Shown: positions 9,235 to 16,682, counted from the stretch's first letter. The stretch is 58,635 nt of DNA from an uncultured Eubacteriales bacterium (GCA_900314355.1 OMUY01000079.1:1-58635), one strand, 5' to 3'. The notes: a model not told the origin generated them from the letters alone. Translations and numbers: made by a program.

Positions 9235-9262
9235 TTGAAATAATTTGTTTAATTGGTATAAT
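9235..9262 (+). promoter_or_regulatory. promoter of the cyclophilin operon
   Basis: TTGAAA (9235-9240), 16 bases, TATAAT (9257-9262), about 80 bases upstream of the ATG. The rest of the 8946-9341 divergent gap is AT-rich and shows no gene. Confidence 0.65.
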
Positions 9263-9341
9263 TAAGCTTAATTAAAGAGCATTATTATAAACTTTTAATT
9301 CAAAGATATTAATACATTAAATTGACGAGGAGACGAAATTT

Positions 9342-9818
9342 ATGCATAAAATAAGAATTGAAATGGAAGACGGCGGAGTTATCGAGGCTCAGCTTTATCC
9401 CGAGATTGCGCCAAAGACAGTCGCGAACTTTGAAAAGCTCGTGTCCGAAGGATTTTACGACGGACTTATTTTTCACAGAGTTATTCCCGGATTTATGATT
9501 CAGGGCGGCGATCCTCTCGGCTCGGGATTCGGCGGTTCGGATGAGACCGTTGTCGGTGAGTTTAAATCAAACGGATTTGACAACAATCTTTCACATGTCA
9601 GGGGCGTTCTTTCAATGGCGAGGGCGCAGGATCCCAATTCCGCTTCATCTCAGTTTTTTATAATGCACGACGATGCGCCTTATCTTGACGGCAATTACGC
9701 TGCGTTCGGCAAAGTTATTTCCGGAATAGAAGAGGTTGATAAAATAGCTCAAGTTGAAACCGATTTGATGGATAAACCGCTTGAAGAACAGAAAATGAAA
9801 AAGGTGACTATTGAATAA
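9342..9818 (+). CDS. peptidyl-prolyl cis-trans isomerase, cyclophilin type
   Basis: A 158-residue single-domain cyclophilin that speeds proline isomerisation in protein folding. Active-site hallmarks are FHRVIPGFMIQGGDP (about 46-60), SSQFFIMHDDAPYLDG (about 105-120) and FGKVISG. There is no signal peptide, so it is cytoplasmic. A GAGGAG Shine-Dalgarno precedes the ATG. It is first gene of an operon with a DUF6472-like protein, an M48/YgjP-like protein and a SecB-like chaperone, a plausible protein-quality grouping. Its stop TAA shares its last base with the next start (TAATG). Confidence 0.95.
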   Translation: MHKIRIEMEDGGVIEAQLYPEIAPKTVANFEKLVSEGFYDGLIFHRVIPGFMIQGGDPLGSGFGGSDETVVGEFKSNGFDNNLSHVRGVLSMARAQDPNSASSQFFIMHDDAPYLDGNYAAFGKVISGIEEVDKIAQVETDLMDKPLEEQKMKKVTIE

Positions 9819-9991
9819 TGCACTCCTGCGAATACTGCGCTTATTTCATCTATGACGAAGACAGCGAATCATATTACTGCGATATTGATTTGGACGAGGA
9901 CGACTATTATAATTTCATAAAGTCTTCGGGACGAAATTGCCCTTATTTCAGAAACGGCGATGAATACGGAGTCGTAAAACATCAGATGTAA
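9818..9991 (+). CDS. small DUF6472-like cysteine protein
   Basis: A 57-residue, very acidic protein translationally coupled to the cyclophilin gene (TAATG). It has an N-terminal CxxC (HSCEYCAYF), a third Cys in YYCD and a fourth in CPYF, a likely Zn-binding knuckle, and ends VVKHQM. From memory it matches the DUF6472 family found in many clostridia; the function is unknown. The next gene begins 12 bases later. It is too short for many gene callers, but the coupling and conserved Cys pattern make it convincing. Confidence 0.8.
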   Translation: MHSCEYCAYFIYDEDSESYYCDIDLDEDDYYNFIKSSGRNCPYFRNGDEYGVVKHQM

Positions 9992-10003
9992 AAAGCGGAA
10001 ATT

Positions 10004-10561
10004 ATGAATTACAAAAATGCCGATAATTCACAAACTTACAAAATTATAAGGTCAGACCGCAGGACTGTTTCGCTGTCAGTTAAACTTGACGGGACGGTTG
10101 AAGTAAGAGCGCCTGTTAATATGCCAAAGTCCAAAATAGACGGCTTTGTCTCAAGCCACTCGGATTGGATTGAAAAGGTCATTGAGGAAAACAAAAACCG
10201 TCGCAGAAATTATTCAAAATACTCAATAGATGATTCCGAGCTTGATTATTATATAAAATACGCGAAAAAGACCGTTCCGGAAAGAGTTGAATACTGGTCG
10301 TCGGCGACAGGCCTTAAACCTTCAAAAGTTTCAATCTCCAAGGCAAAGACAAGACACGGTTCATGTTCGTCCACTGGACATATCAATATATCGGTTTATA
10401 TAATGAAATATCCTCCCGAATGCATTGACTACGTCATCATTCATGAACTTTGCCATCTGAAATATTTCAATCATTCCAAAGACTTTTGGAATTTAGTTGG
10501 AATATACTGCCCTGACTATAAAAATATAAAAAAAATTTTGAACGGTCAGACAAAGAAATGA
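10004..10561 (+). CDS. M48/YgjP-like metallopeptidase (DUF45)
   Basis: A 185-residue cytoplasmic protein of the YgjP/WSS1-like group. The zinc site is HELCHLKYFNHSKDFW (about 146-161): HExxH with a third His at the typical distance. Upstream it shows SKAKTRHGSCSSTGHINIS, the usual YgjP signature. Members are putative metal-dependent peptidases without signal peptide or membrane segment. It is the third gene of the cyclophilin operon, with a weak ribosome site before the ATG. Confidence 0.85.
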   Translation: MNYKNADNSQTYKIIRSDRRTVSLSVKLDGTVEVRAPVNMPKSKIDGFVSSHSDWIEKVIEENKNRRRNYSKYSIDDSELDYYIKYAKKTVPERVEYWSSATGLKPSKVSISKAKTRHGSCSSTGHINISVYIMKYPPECIDYVIIHELCHLKYFNHSKDFWNLVGIYCPDYKNIKKILNGQTKK

Positions 10562-10601
10562 AGCAGTCAATAATTTTTTCGCGAATCGAGGAAAATTTAA
10601 A

Positions 10602-11060
10602 ATGGATGTAAAACTTTTAAAAGTAATAGTAAAAAATATTGATTTCAATAACGATACCGAAAAACCCATGAAGCTTGAGCTGAAAAGCTCATATTCATAC
10701 GGCGTGAGATATCTGTCGGGTAAAAATATTTGCAGGTGCGAGCTTACGGCGAAGACTGAGGCAAAGGGAATAGAAGAAAAATTCCATATTCATATCGTTC
10801 TGGAGGGAATTTTCGAGTTTGATCCTTCGGTTAAGAAAGAGACTCTTCATGTCGAGACTTACGATCAGCTTTTTCCGTATCTGCGTTCAACAGTTACAGC
10901 GATAACCGCGAATGCCGGAATCGCCCCCGTGATTCCTCCTTATATCGATATTTCCAAACAAAATATATACAGGGTCGATATGAATAAAATGCACGATCAG
11001 ACAACAAATAACGACGGGGACGATTTTGTTTTTCCGGACGACGATGACGAAAAAAAATAA
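10602..11060 (+). CDS. SecB-like chaperone
   Basis: 152 residues. The segment PYLRSTVTAITANAGIAPVI (about 88-107), followed by PPYIDI, is the most conserved region of the SecB/DUF1149 fold, which binds unfolded precursors as a tetramer. The N-terminal strand pattern also fits, and an acidic tail (DDFVFPDDDDE) ends the protein. Classical SecB belongs to proteobacteria. Gram-positive SecB-like proteins occur and can serve export, folding or toxin-antitoxin roles. No toxin or antitoxin gene is adjacent. The neighbouring cyclophilin supports a folding role. The exact subfamily is uncertain. Confidence 0.65.
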   Translation: MDVKLLKVIVKNIDFNNDTEKPMKLELKSSYSYGVRYLSGKNICRCELTAKTEAKGIEEKFHIHIVLEGIFEFDPSVKKETLHVETYDQLFPYLRSTVTAITANAGIAPVIPPYIDISKQNIYRVDMNKMHDQTTNNDGDDFVFPDDDDEKK

Positions 11061-11068
11061 AAAACACC

Positions 11069-11097
11069 TTGATAATTGCCTAAAATAGGAATATCAT
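11069..11097 (+). promoter_or_regulatory. promoter of the DapA-family gene
   Basis: TTGATA (11069-11074), 17 bases, TATCAT (11092-11097). A leader of about 60 bases follows, with a small TTGAGT/ACTCAA hairpin. Confidence 0.55.
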
Positions 11098-11165
11098 AGC
11101 ATTGTTTGAGTTATTAAATCAAAACTCAAAAATTTATTGATTTTTTTTCGGAGGAAAGAAATAAA

Positions 11166-12068
11166 ATGAGCAAACCGCTGTCGGAAAACATCGAGGGAAT
11201 TTATCCTCTGATGCTTACGCCTTTTAACGACGATCTTACCATTGACTACAAAACGTACGAAGAATACTGCGATTTTCAGGTATCAAAAGGCACCGCGCAT
11301 CTTTTCTGCGTCTGCGGATCAAGCGAAATGAAAGAATTGACTCTTGACGAGAGAGTAAAACTTGCGACTCTTACGGCAAAGCATAAACAGGATTTGACGA
11401 TTGTAGCATCGGCAAACCTCGAAAGCACTCAGGAAAAGAGGATTGAAGAGGTAAAGAGAATGTCTCAGACGGGAGTCGACGGACTCGTATTTACCGTCAG
11501 AGATATGGGCGATAAGCCCGATGAGCTTGTGGCGCATGTAAAGGAGCTCGAGTCTTACACCGACCTTCCTATTTTTATGTACGAGTACCCCGGATTTGAC
11601 AATCATCTTATCTCCGGCGATACATATGGCAGACTTGTCAGGGAATGTAAAATCAAAGGAATTAAGGATACGACTTGCACAATGGAAGGAATAACGGCAA
11701 AACTAGCCCGTAAAGGCGATTCCGTAGTAATTCAGGCAAATATGCCGTTCCTCTACAAAGCTTACGAAGCGGGTTCAAGAGGTGTAATGGCTACTCCCAC
11801 GTCGTGCGGAGCTCAGTATTTCCAGAGATTCCACGACGCTTTCGTATCAGGCGATAAAGAAAAAGCCAAGCAGTATTTTTACGATATCATCAATCTTGAC
11901 GATGCTATTGACAACGGATTCAACGTATCCGCTAAATACCTTGTGTATCTTCAGGGAGTCAAAGGCTTCAAGCCTATAAACAGATCAAAGAGAACTCTTT
12001 CTCCGGCAAGACTTGAATCTCTCAGAGCTTATCACGATTACGCAAAGTATATGGGATTAATGGATTGA
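11166..12068 (+). CDS. DHDPS/NAL family class I aldolase (dihydrodipicolinate synthase-like)
   Basis: A 300-residue TIM-barrel lyase that forms a Schiff base with pyruvate-type substrates. The Schiff-base Lys is in IKGIKDTT (about 160-167), and the catalytic Tyr in IFMYEYPG (about 137-144). The pyruvate-binding GTT-type loop reads CGSSEMKEL rather than GTTGE. That suggests a non-lysine-pathway member, such as a sugar-acid aldolase or an N-acetylneuraminate lyase-like enzyme. A strong GGAGGA site precedes the ATG. It is monocistronic between a promoter and a 13-bp bidirectional terminator. No other lysine or sialate gene is nearby, so the substrate is open. Confidence 0.85.
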   Translation: MSKPLSENIEGIYPLMLTPFNDDLTIDYKTYEEYCDFQVSKGTAHLFCVCGSSEMKELTLDERVKLATLTAKHKQDLTIVASANLESTQEKRIEEVKRMSQTGVDGLVFTVRDMGDKPDELVAHVKELESYTDLPIFMYEYPGFDNHLISGDTYGRLVRECKIKGIKDTTCTMEGITAKLARKGDSVVIQANMPFLYKAYEAGSRGVMATPTSCGAQYFQRFHDAFVSGDKEKAKQYFYDIINLDDAIDNGFNVSAKYLVYLQGVKGFKPINRSKRTLSPARLESLRAYHDYAKYMGLMD

Positions 12069-12083
12069 TAGGTATAAGATAAA

Positions 12084-12117
12084 AAAACAGAAGCCGTTTT
12101 GATGCGGCTTCTGTTTT
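12084..12117. terminator. bidirectional terminator
   Basis: A perfect 13-bp stem AAAACAGAAGCCG / CGGCTTCTGTTTT with an 8-base loop, flanked by A-rich and T-rich sequence. It serves both the DapA-family gene and the convergent dus gene. Confidence 0.9.
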
Positions 12118-12120
12118 CTT

Positions 12121-13092
12121 TTATGAATTTTCTGTCATTATTTTATATGCTATTTCTTCGAGTTCTTCAATCGAGTTCATCTCGGACATTTTCCGTCTGT
12201 ACTCCGCGGAACCTCTCAATCCCTTCGTATACCACAGAGCGTGTTTTCTTGCCTCGTTAATTCCTCTCTTTTCACCCTTGTACTCGATAATTTTTTTGAC
12301 ATGTTCTATCATTATTCTCATTTTTTCCGAAACAGGAGGATCAGGAAAAGAATACCCGTTTTTCTTCAGGCTTGATATCTGATAAAACAGCCATGGATTG
12401 CCAAGCGCTCCTCTTGCAACCATAACTAAGTCGCATCCGGTTTCGGTATACATTTTTCCGGCGTCAGAGGCGGAATATATATTTCCGTTCCCGATTACGG
12501 GTATTTTTAAATTTTTCTTTACAAGTTCTATTGATTTTAAATCGACGGGAGGGGAGTACATCTGCTCCCTTGTTCTTCCGTGAACTGTTATCGCGTCCGC
12601 TCCGCCTGATTCGCAGGCCTTCGCACAGTCTAAAACACGGCTTGCATCCGACCAGCCTGTTCTGATTTTTGCCGTTACCGGCACGCCGACGCTTGATTTT
12701 ACGGCATACACTATTTTTTCAATATTTTCCGGAGATTTTAATAAAGCGCTGCCGGAGCCGGATTTTGTGATTTTAGGAGCAGGACATCCGAAATTTATGT
12801 CTATGAAATCAGGTAAAAATTCCATTGCGAGTTTTGACGCTTCCGCCATTGTTTTCGGGTCTGCACCGAAAAGCTGAACTCCCTGAGGAACATCCGATTT
12901 TATTCTTTTTAAAAGCTGTTTTGATTTTTCGTCGCCGAAAGTCAGTGCTTTTGCGGATACCATTTCAGATACCGTCATTGACGCCCCGAAACCGGAGCAA
13001 AGTTCTCTGAAAGCCCTGTCGCTCACTCCGGCCATCGGCGCAAGACATGATGTTCTCTCGACGGAAATAGATCCGATTTTTAGTTTTTCCAA
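12121..13092 (-). CDS. dusB: tRNA-dihydrouridine synthase
   Basis: A 323-residue FMN-dependent enzyme that reduces uridines in the tRNA D-loop. The FMN-binding start LAPMAGVSDRAFREL (about 17-31), DINFGCPAPKITKSGSGSALL with the catalytic Cys (about 97-117), and VHGRTREQMYSPP are all present. It starts at TTG (13092) after a GGGAC ribosome site, so it may be weakly translated. It is convergent with the DapA-family gene. The subfamily is DusB-like, as in most Firmicutes. Confidence 0.92.
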   Translation of the reverse strand: MEKLKIGSISVERTSCLAPMAGVSDRAFRELCSGFGASMTVSEMVSAKALTFGDEKSKQLLKRIKSDVPQGVQLFGADPKTMAEASKLAMEFLPDFIDINFGCPAPKITKSGSGSALLKSPENIEKIVYAVKSSVGVPVTAKIRTGWSDASRVLDCAKACESGGADAITVHGRTREQMYSPPVDLKSIELVKKNLKIPVIGNGNIYSASDAGKMYTETGCDLVMVARGALGNPWLFYQISSLKKNGYSFPDPPVSEKMRIMIEHVKKIIEYKGEKRGINEARKHALWYTKGLRGSAEYRRKMSEMNSIEELEEIAYKIMTENS

Positions 13093-13180
13093 TTCTATCG
13101 TCCCTGAAAATTATTTAATACTTAAATTATAATTGTGAAAATCTTCATATTATTACAAATAGGCAAATTGATAAAAATAC

Positions 13181-13208
13181 TTGAAAATGAGAAAAATTGT
13201 GATATAAT
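13181..13208 (+). promoter_or_regulatory. promoter of tRNA-Val
   Basis: TTGAAA (13181-13186), 16 bases, TATAAT (13203-13208), 11 bases before the tRNA. Confidence 0.8.
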
Positions 13209-13219
13209 TACATTGTTAC

Positions 13220-13296
13220 GGAGGCTTAGCTCAGCTGGTCAGAGCGTTTGCTTCACACGCAAGAGGTCGACGGTTCGAGCCCGCCAGTCTCCACCA
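13220..13296 (+). tRNA. tRNA-Val (anticodon CAC)
   Basis: A 77-nt cloverleaf with encoded CCA. The acceptor stem GGAGGCT/AGTCTCC has one G-U pair. Anticodon loop TTCACAC gives CAC, which reads GUG. The T-loop is CGGTTCGAGCCCG. It is a solitary gene. Confidence 0.95.
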
Positions 13297-13307
13297 AAAT
13301 ATATTTT

Positions 13308-13332
13308 TCGGCTTTTTATCAGCCGATTTTTT
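13308..13332 (+). terminator. terminator of tRNA-Val
   Basis: TCGGCT/AGCCGA hairpin followed directly by six Ts. Confidence 0.85.
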
Positions 13333-13471
13333 ATTGTAAATATATTTCCTGTATTTATAAATACAATGATTGCCGGATATTTCGCGTATTTTGAGTATAA
13401 TATATTATTTGATGCAAATTAAAATAATTAAAATTTTCGTTGACAAGGCAAAATTAATTTATCTTAGATCG

Positions 13472-13644
13472 AAGATAGAAGACAGTAATTGAATATGATC
13501 TAAAATCAGAATGAAATTGCGTCGACCCTTGCAGCCGCCCGCTGTGGGATTTCGGTTGTATCGAAGACGCAGGCAGTAAATTATTTCCGGTTTAGACAAA
13601 AGGGCATACGGGATTTAAAGATTTTCCTGTCTGTCAATTTTTTT
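13472..13644 (+). ncRNA. candidate structured small RNA (6S-like size)
   Basis: A GC-richer island in an AT-rich gap. The ends pair (GACAG at 13481 with CTGTC at 13631). Inward stems are TCTAAA/TTTAGA (13499/13591), GAAAT/ATTTC (13513/13583) and TGCGTC/GACGCA (13518/13566). Inside these are two hairpins: CCC-GCAGC/GCTGT-GGG (13526-13548) and TTCG/CGAA (13551-13565). A T7 run follows the closing stem. TTGACA at 13440 could be its -35 box, but the -10 box is weak. Length (about 170 nt), closed ends and U-run resemble 6S RNA, but I cannot confirm the family. Confidence 0.4.
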
Positions 13645-13712
13645 CATTGATCAGTTTAGAATAATATAAAAAAATTCCGATTTTTTTGAAAAAAATCCCA
13701 AAAAAATAATTT

Positions 13713-13728
13713 TGTTGTTAGTACAACA
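13713..13728 (+). promoter_or_regulatory. Crp/Fnr-type palindrome upstream of the DUF438 gene
   Basis: TGTTGT-TAGT-ACAACA, the same half-sites as the palindrome at 16383-16398 next to the Crp/Fnr regulator gene. Its centre lies about 42 bases before the predicted transcription start, the usual class II activator position. Confidence 0.75.
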
Positions 13729-13750
13729 GATTTGTGGTAATTACATATGA

Positions 13751-13756
13751 TATAAT
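13751..13756 (+). promoter_or_regulatory. -10 box of the DUF438 gene
   Basis: A perfect TATAAT with no recognisable -35 box at 16-18 bases upstream, as expected for a promoter that needs the activator bound at 13713-13728. Confidence 0.65.
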
Positions 13757-13792
13757 ACAGACACAAGATAAAAAAGGGAGCGCGAAAATAAA

Positions 13793-15301
13793 ATGAGAAA
13801 AAAAATTGATTTAAATAAATCTGTTTATGAATTGGCGAAAGAATATCCCGAGCTTATCGATATTATGGCGAATCTCGGATTTACGGAGATAAAAAAGAAA
13901 TCCGTCTTGAACTCCGTTGGAAAAATAATGACTGTTCCAAAGGGGTCCAAGATGAAAAATATTCCTATGTCGGATGTAATCGCCGCTTTTAATGCAAACG
14001 GATTTGATATTGAAGGTGGAATGCCCGGCGCTGACGAAAGCAAAAAGCCGGACGAGCCTCAAAAAAGTCTGAAGTCGGACGACAGCACGGAAAAGCTTAA
14101 ATCTTATCTCCGCAGACTTTCCGGCGGCGAGGATTTGGAGAGCGTAAGGGCGGATTTTGTCCGTGAGTTCGGAGATGCGGACGCGTCTGATATTATGAAA
14201 GCCGAGCAGGAGCTTATTAAGGAGGGCGCTCCGCTGTCGGAAGTTCAGCGGCTGTGCGACGTTCATTCGGCGCTGTTTCACGGCAAGACAAGAGAAGAAA
14301 AGATTGCCAATGCGGAAAAAGCTGTTGAAGACTCCCTAAAGCGTGAAAAAATCAAACAGAAAATAGCTAAGGCGGATTCCTATCCGAAAAAAGACTATAC
14401 GGACAAGAAAGCAATGGCGGCAAAGCTTGAAGAGTATAAAGGTCATCCTCTCCGTACTTTGACGAGGGAAAACGATAAACTCTCGGAGCTTCTGTCAAAA
14501 TTTAAAAACACTCATGATTTGACGATTCTTCGTGATATTCGCGGACTTTCCGTCCATTACGCGAAAAAAGGAGACCTTTTATATCCGCTTCTCAAAGTTA
14601 AGTACGGCATATCGGGACCGTCCGATGTGATGTGGACTGTCGATGACGAAATCAGAGATGAAATAAGCGGGCTCGATAAAGAAACAGACCGTAATGAACA
14701 GTGGAACGAGAGGCTTGACGCTGTTGTGACGCGAGCGGAGGAAATGATTTATAAAGAAAAGAATATTCTTTTTCCGATATGCGCCGTCAATTTTACGGAA
14801 GACGAGTGGAAAGGTATTTATAAAGATTCTAAGGATTACGACGTATGCTTCGGCGTGGAAAGCGAAATATGGGAAGACGCGGAAAAATCCGCCGATGATT
14901 CGTCTTTCTTTGACGGAGAGGTAGTTATGTCGGGCGGTCATATGACTGTTGAACAGCTGACAGCTCTGTTAAACACGATTCCTATGGAAATTACTTTTGT
15001 TGACGCGGACAATATCAACCGCTTCTTCAACGAAGGGCATAAGGTTTTCAAGCGTCCGGGAATGGCTGTTGACCGTGAAGTTTTTTCGTGCCATCCGCCT
15101 AAAGTCGAGCCGATTGTAAGAAAAATTATCGATGAGTTCAGGTCGGGCAAAAACGACGTAGTTCCGATATGGATGGAAAAAGGCGGCAGAACGATGCTTG
15201 TCAGATATATGGCTGTACGCGGCAAAAACGGAGAATATCTCGGAACTGCCGAACTCGTACAGGATATGGAATTTGCCAAAGAACATTTTTGTAAAGATTG
15301 A
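13793..15301 (+). CDS. DUF1858-DUF438-hemerythrin-PAS sensor protein
   Basis: A 502-residue cytoplasmic protein with four parts: a DUF1858 domain (about 1-70); DUF438 (about 80-165, sequence around LRRLSGGEDLESVRADFVREFG); a hemerythrin-like helical domain (about 215-345, with His residues in HPLRTLTREND, THDLT and HYAKKGD and Glu residues in YKEKNILFP) that may bind a di-iron centre; and a PAS domain (about 375-500, containing the CHPPKV motif). Such proteins are linked to oxygen or nitric-oxide sensing or detoxification in anaerobes. The upstream palindrome places it in the same regulon as the hcp operon. The ribosome site is GGGAG. The protein is complete. Confidence 0.88.
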   Translation: MRKKIDLNKSVYELAKEYPELIDIMANLGFTEIKKKSVLNSVGKIMTVPKGSKMKNIPMSDVIAAFNANGFDIEGGMPGADESKKPDEPQKSLKSDDSTEKLKSYLRRLSGGEDLESVRADFVREFGDADASDIMKAEQELIKEGAPLSEVQRLCDVHSALFHGKTREEKIANAEKAVEDSLKREKIKQKIAKADSYPKKDYTDKKAMAAKLEEYKGHPLRTLTRENDKLSELLSKFKNTHDLTILRDIRGLSVHYAKKGDLLYPLLKVKYGISGPSDVMWTVDDEIRDEISGLDKETDRNEQWNERLDAVVTRAEEMIYKEKNILFPICAVNFTEDEWKGIYKDSKDYDVCFGVESEIWEDAEKSADDSSFFDGEVVMSGGHMTVEQLTALLNTIPMEITFVDADNINRFFNEGHKVFKRPGMAVDREVFSCHPPKVEPIVRKIIDEFRSGKNDVVPIWMEKGGRTMLVRYMAVRGKNGEYLGTAELVQDMEFAKEHFCKD

Positions 15302-15332
15302 AAGTAAGACAAAAACAAATGCCGGGGCGCAG

Positions 15333-15707
15333 TTATCGCGCCTCGGTTTTTTCTTCCAACCATTTTTTCAAAACGACGGCGTTATTATATACCGTGTCTC
15401 GGGAACCGTACAAAATCGTTACATTTCCGTCTTTCAACCGCGTCTTTATCAAATCGATAAAATCGGATTTGCCGGGATTCAGTTCCAACTCTTCTCTGTA
15501 TCGTTCGGAAAACCCGTTAAATTTTTCGGGTATATGACTGAACCATTTGCGCAATTCGTTTGAAGGTGCAAACTCTTTAGCCCAAAAATCTATGCCGGCT
15601 TTCTCTTTTTTTATCCCGCGCGGCCAGAGACGGTCGGCAAGGACGCGAAAACCGTCGTTTTCATCTGCAGCGTCGTATATTCGTTTGCAAATAATTTTAT
15701 TCATCAT
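15333..15707 (-). CDS. DUF488 family protein
   Basis: A 124-residue protein with the DUF488 signature: ICKRIYDAADENDGFRVLAD followed by RLWPRGIKKE. RVLADRLWPRG and EFAPSNELRKWFSH are the conserved blocks. The function of the family is unknown; members often sit with stress or redox genes. Its ATG lies inside the end of the Crp/Fnr gene (11-base overlap), so the two are translationally coupled and share the promoter at 16413-16441. Confidence 0.88.
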   Translation of the reverse strand: MMNKIICKRIYDAADENDGFRVLADRLWPRGIKKEKAGIDFWAKEFAPSNELRKWFSHIPEKFNGFSERYREELELNPGKSDFIDLIKTRLKDGNVTILYGSRDTVYNNAVVLKKWLEEKTEAR

Positions 15708-16368
15708 TATTATCTTCTTTCAGTGTAAATTCATTTTTGCGGTAAGTTATCAAGCCATCCTTTTGCATTTTGCTCAATTCATTTGACATTGCGCTTCTGT
15801 CAACGCCTAAGTATTCCGCCAACTGTCTGCGGTCATACGGAATAACAAAATGAACGCTGTTGTTTATCATCGCCTGTTCCGAAAGATAAGACAGAAGACG
15901 CTCGCGAAGGGTTTTCGGCGCGATATGCATCATTCTCGTGGAAAGACCTATGTTTTTCTGAGCCGATATTTTAAGAAGGTTTTGAATAAGCCTGTTGTGA
16001 AAAGAACATCCGTTGGAACAGACTGTAGTAATATTGCTCATATTTAAAAAAAGTATTTTAGAGTCCTCGGCGGCGACAACATCGCATAAAAGTTCCTGCC
16101 CCGGAATTGCGGCATAATTTTCTCCGAAAATCGAACCTATATCAACATGACCGAATATGTTGCTCGTACCCCATTGAAAATTCACTACAATATTCGCGCT
16201 GCCCGATTCCACCAATCCGATTTCGGATAAAGTGTCGCCGGCGCGCAAAATTATCTCATCTTTTTTATAGTTTTTTTCGTGGGCTCGAAGACATGACATC
16301 ATCGACTTTATCTCGTCTTCGCGCATCCCATGAAACAGAGGAGTTTTTGAAAGAAAAAAAGAATTCAT
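15697..16368 (-). CDS. Crp/Fnr family transcriptional regulator
   Basis: 223 residues: a cyclic-nucleotide-binding-type sensor fold (about 1-130) and a C-terminal winged helix (about 145-215) with recognition helix DRRQLAEYLGVDRSAMSNELSKM. Cysteines in LMSCLR-type and TVCSNGCSFH segments (two Cys, about 114-119) could sense redox or NO or carry a cofactor; there is no N-terminal FNR-type Cys cluster. It is divergent from the hcp operon. The palindrome TGTTGT-TTAA-ACAACG lies between them, downstream of its own start site, which predicts autorepression. HcpR-like in context; ligand unknown. Confidence 0.88.
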   Translation of the reverse strand: MNSFFLSKTPLFHGMREDEIKSMMSCLRAHEKNYKKDEIILRAGDTLSEIGLVESGSANIVVNFQWGTSNIFGHVDIGSIFGENYAAIPGQELLCDVVAAEDSKILFLNMSNITTVCSNGCSFHNRLIQNLLKISAQKNIGLSTRMMHIAPKTLRERLLSYLSEQAMINNSVHFVIPYDRRQLAEYLGVDRSAMSNELSKMQKDGLITYRKNEFTLKEDNNDE

Positions 16369-16382
16369 AAAATTTACCTCTT

Positions 16383-16398
16383 TGTTGTTTAAACAACG
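16383..16398. promoter_or_regulatory. Crp/Fnr-type palindrome in the divergent hcp/regulator region
   Basis: TGTTGT-TTAA-ACAACG. Relative to the plus-strand TATACT box (16420-16425) the centre is at about -41.5, the activating position for the hcp operon. Relative to the regulator's own minus-strand promoter it is at about +8 to +23, a repressing position. Confidence 0.75.
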
Positions 16399-16414
16399 TA
16401 TTTTATGATTTAAT

Positions 16415-16425
16415 TATAGTATACT
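16415..16425 (+). promoter_or_regulatory. -10 region of the hcp operon
   Basis: Overlapping TATAGT (16415-16420) and TATACT (16420-16425) with no good -35 box. The palindrome at 16383-16398 replaces it. The box overlaps the regulator's -10 box on the other strand, so the two promoters exclude each other. Confidence 0.6.
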
Positions 16426-16438
16426 TACGTCAGTAAGT
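16423..16438. promoter_or_regulatory. second inverted repeat at the divergent promoters
   Basis: ACTTAC-GTCA-GTAAGT, a perfect 6-bp inverted repeat with a 4-base spacer. It covers the hcp transcription start and the regulator's -35 box. A second operator is possible, by position only. Confidence 0.4.
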
Positions 16439-16460
16439 CAAGCGAACGGAGGAAAAAAAT

Positions 16461-16682
16461 ATGACTGCGTCAAGTATTACGGAAAAAACTCTTGTCGGGG
16501 ATCTTGTCAGAAGACACCCCGAAACTGCCGAAGTGCTTTTCGGCATCGGTTTCAGCTGCCTCGGCTGCCCGGCGTCGCAGAATGAATCATTAGAAGATGC
16601 CTGCGCCGTACACGGCTTCAGCGCAGAAGAGGTTGTCAGAAGAATAAACGAAGTTATTGCATTGTCGGAAAAGGAGAATTGA
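16461..16682 (+). CDS. DUF1858 hybrid-cluster-associated redox disulfide protein
   Basis: A 73-residue single DUF1858 domain with the redox-type motif FSCLGCPAS (Cys33 and Cys36) followed by SLEDACAVHG. This small family (prismane-associated) is commonly encoded beside hcp, and its CxxC is thought to have a redox or cluster-handling role. The start ATG follows GGAGG. Its stop TGA overlaps the next ATG (TGATG), giving translational coupling. It is first gene of the hcp operon. Confidence 0.9.
   Translation: MTASSITEKTLVGDLVRRHPETAEVLFGIGFSCLGCPASQNESLEDACAVHGFSAEEVVRRINEVIALSEKEN

Larger units (their letters stand above)
16413..16441 (-). promoter_or_regulatory. promoter of the Crp/Fnr regulator
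   Basis: On the minus strand TTGACT (16441-16436), 17 bases, TATAAT (16418-16413). It is near consensus, so expression should not need an activator. Confidence 0.75.

Noticed and set aside
10602-11060. SecB-type antitoxin chaperone of a toxin-antitoxin system
   Set aside because: No toxin or antitoxin gene lies next to it; neighbours are folding and peptidase-like genes.
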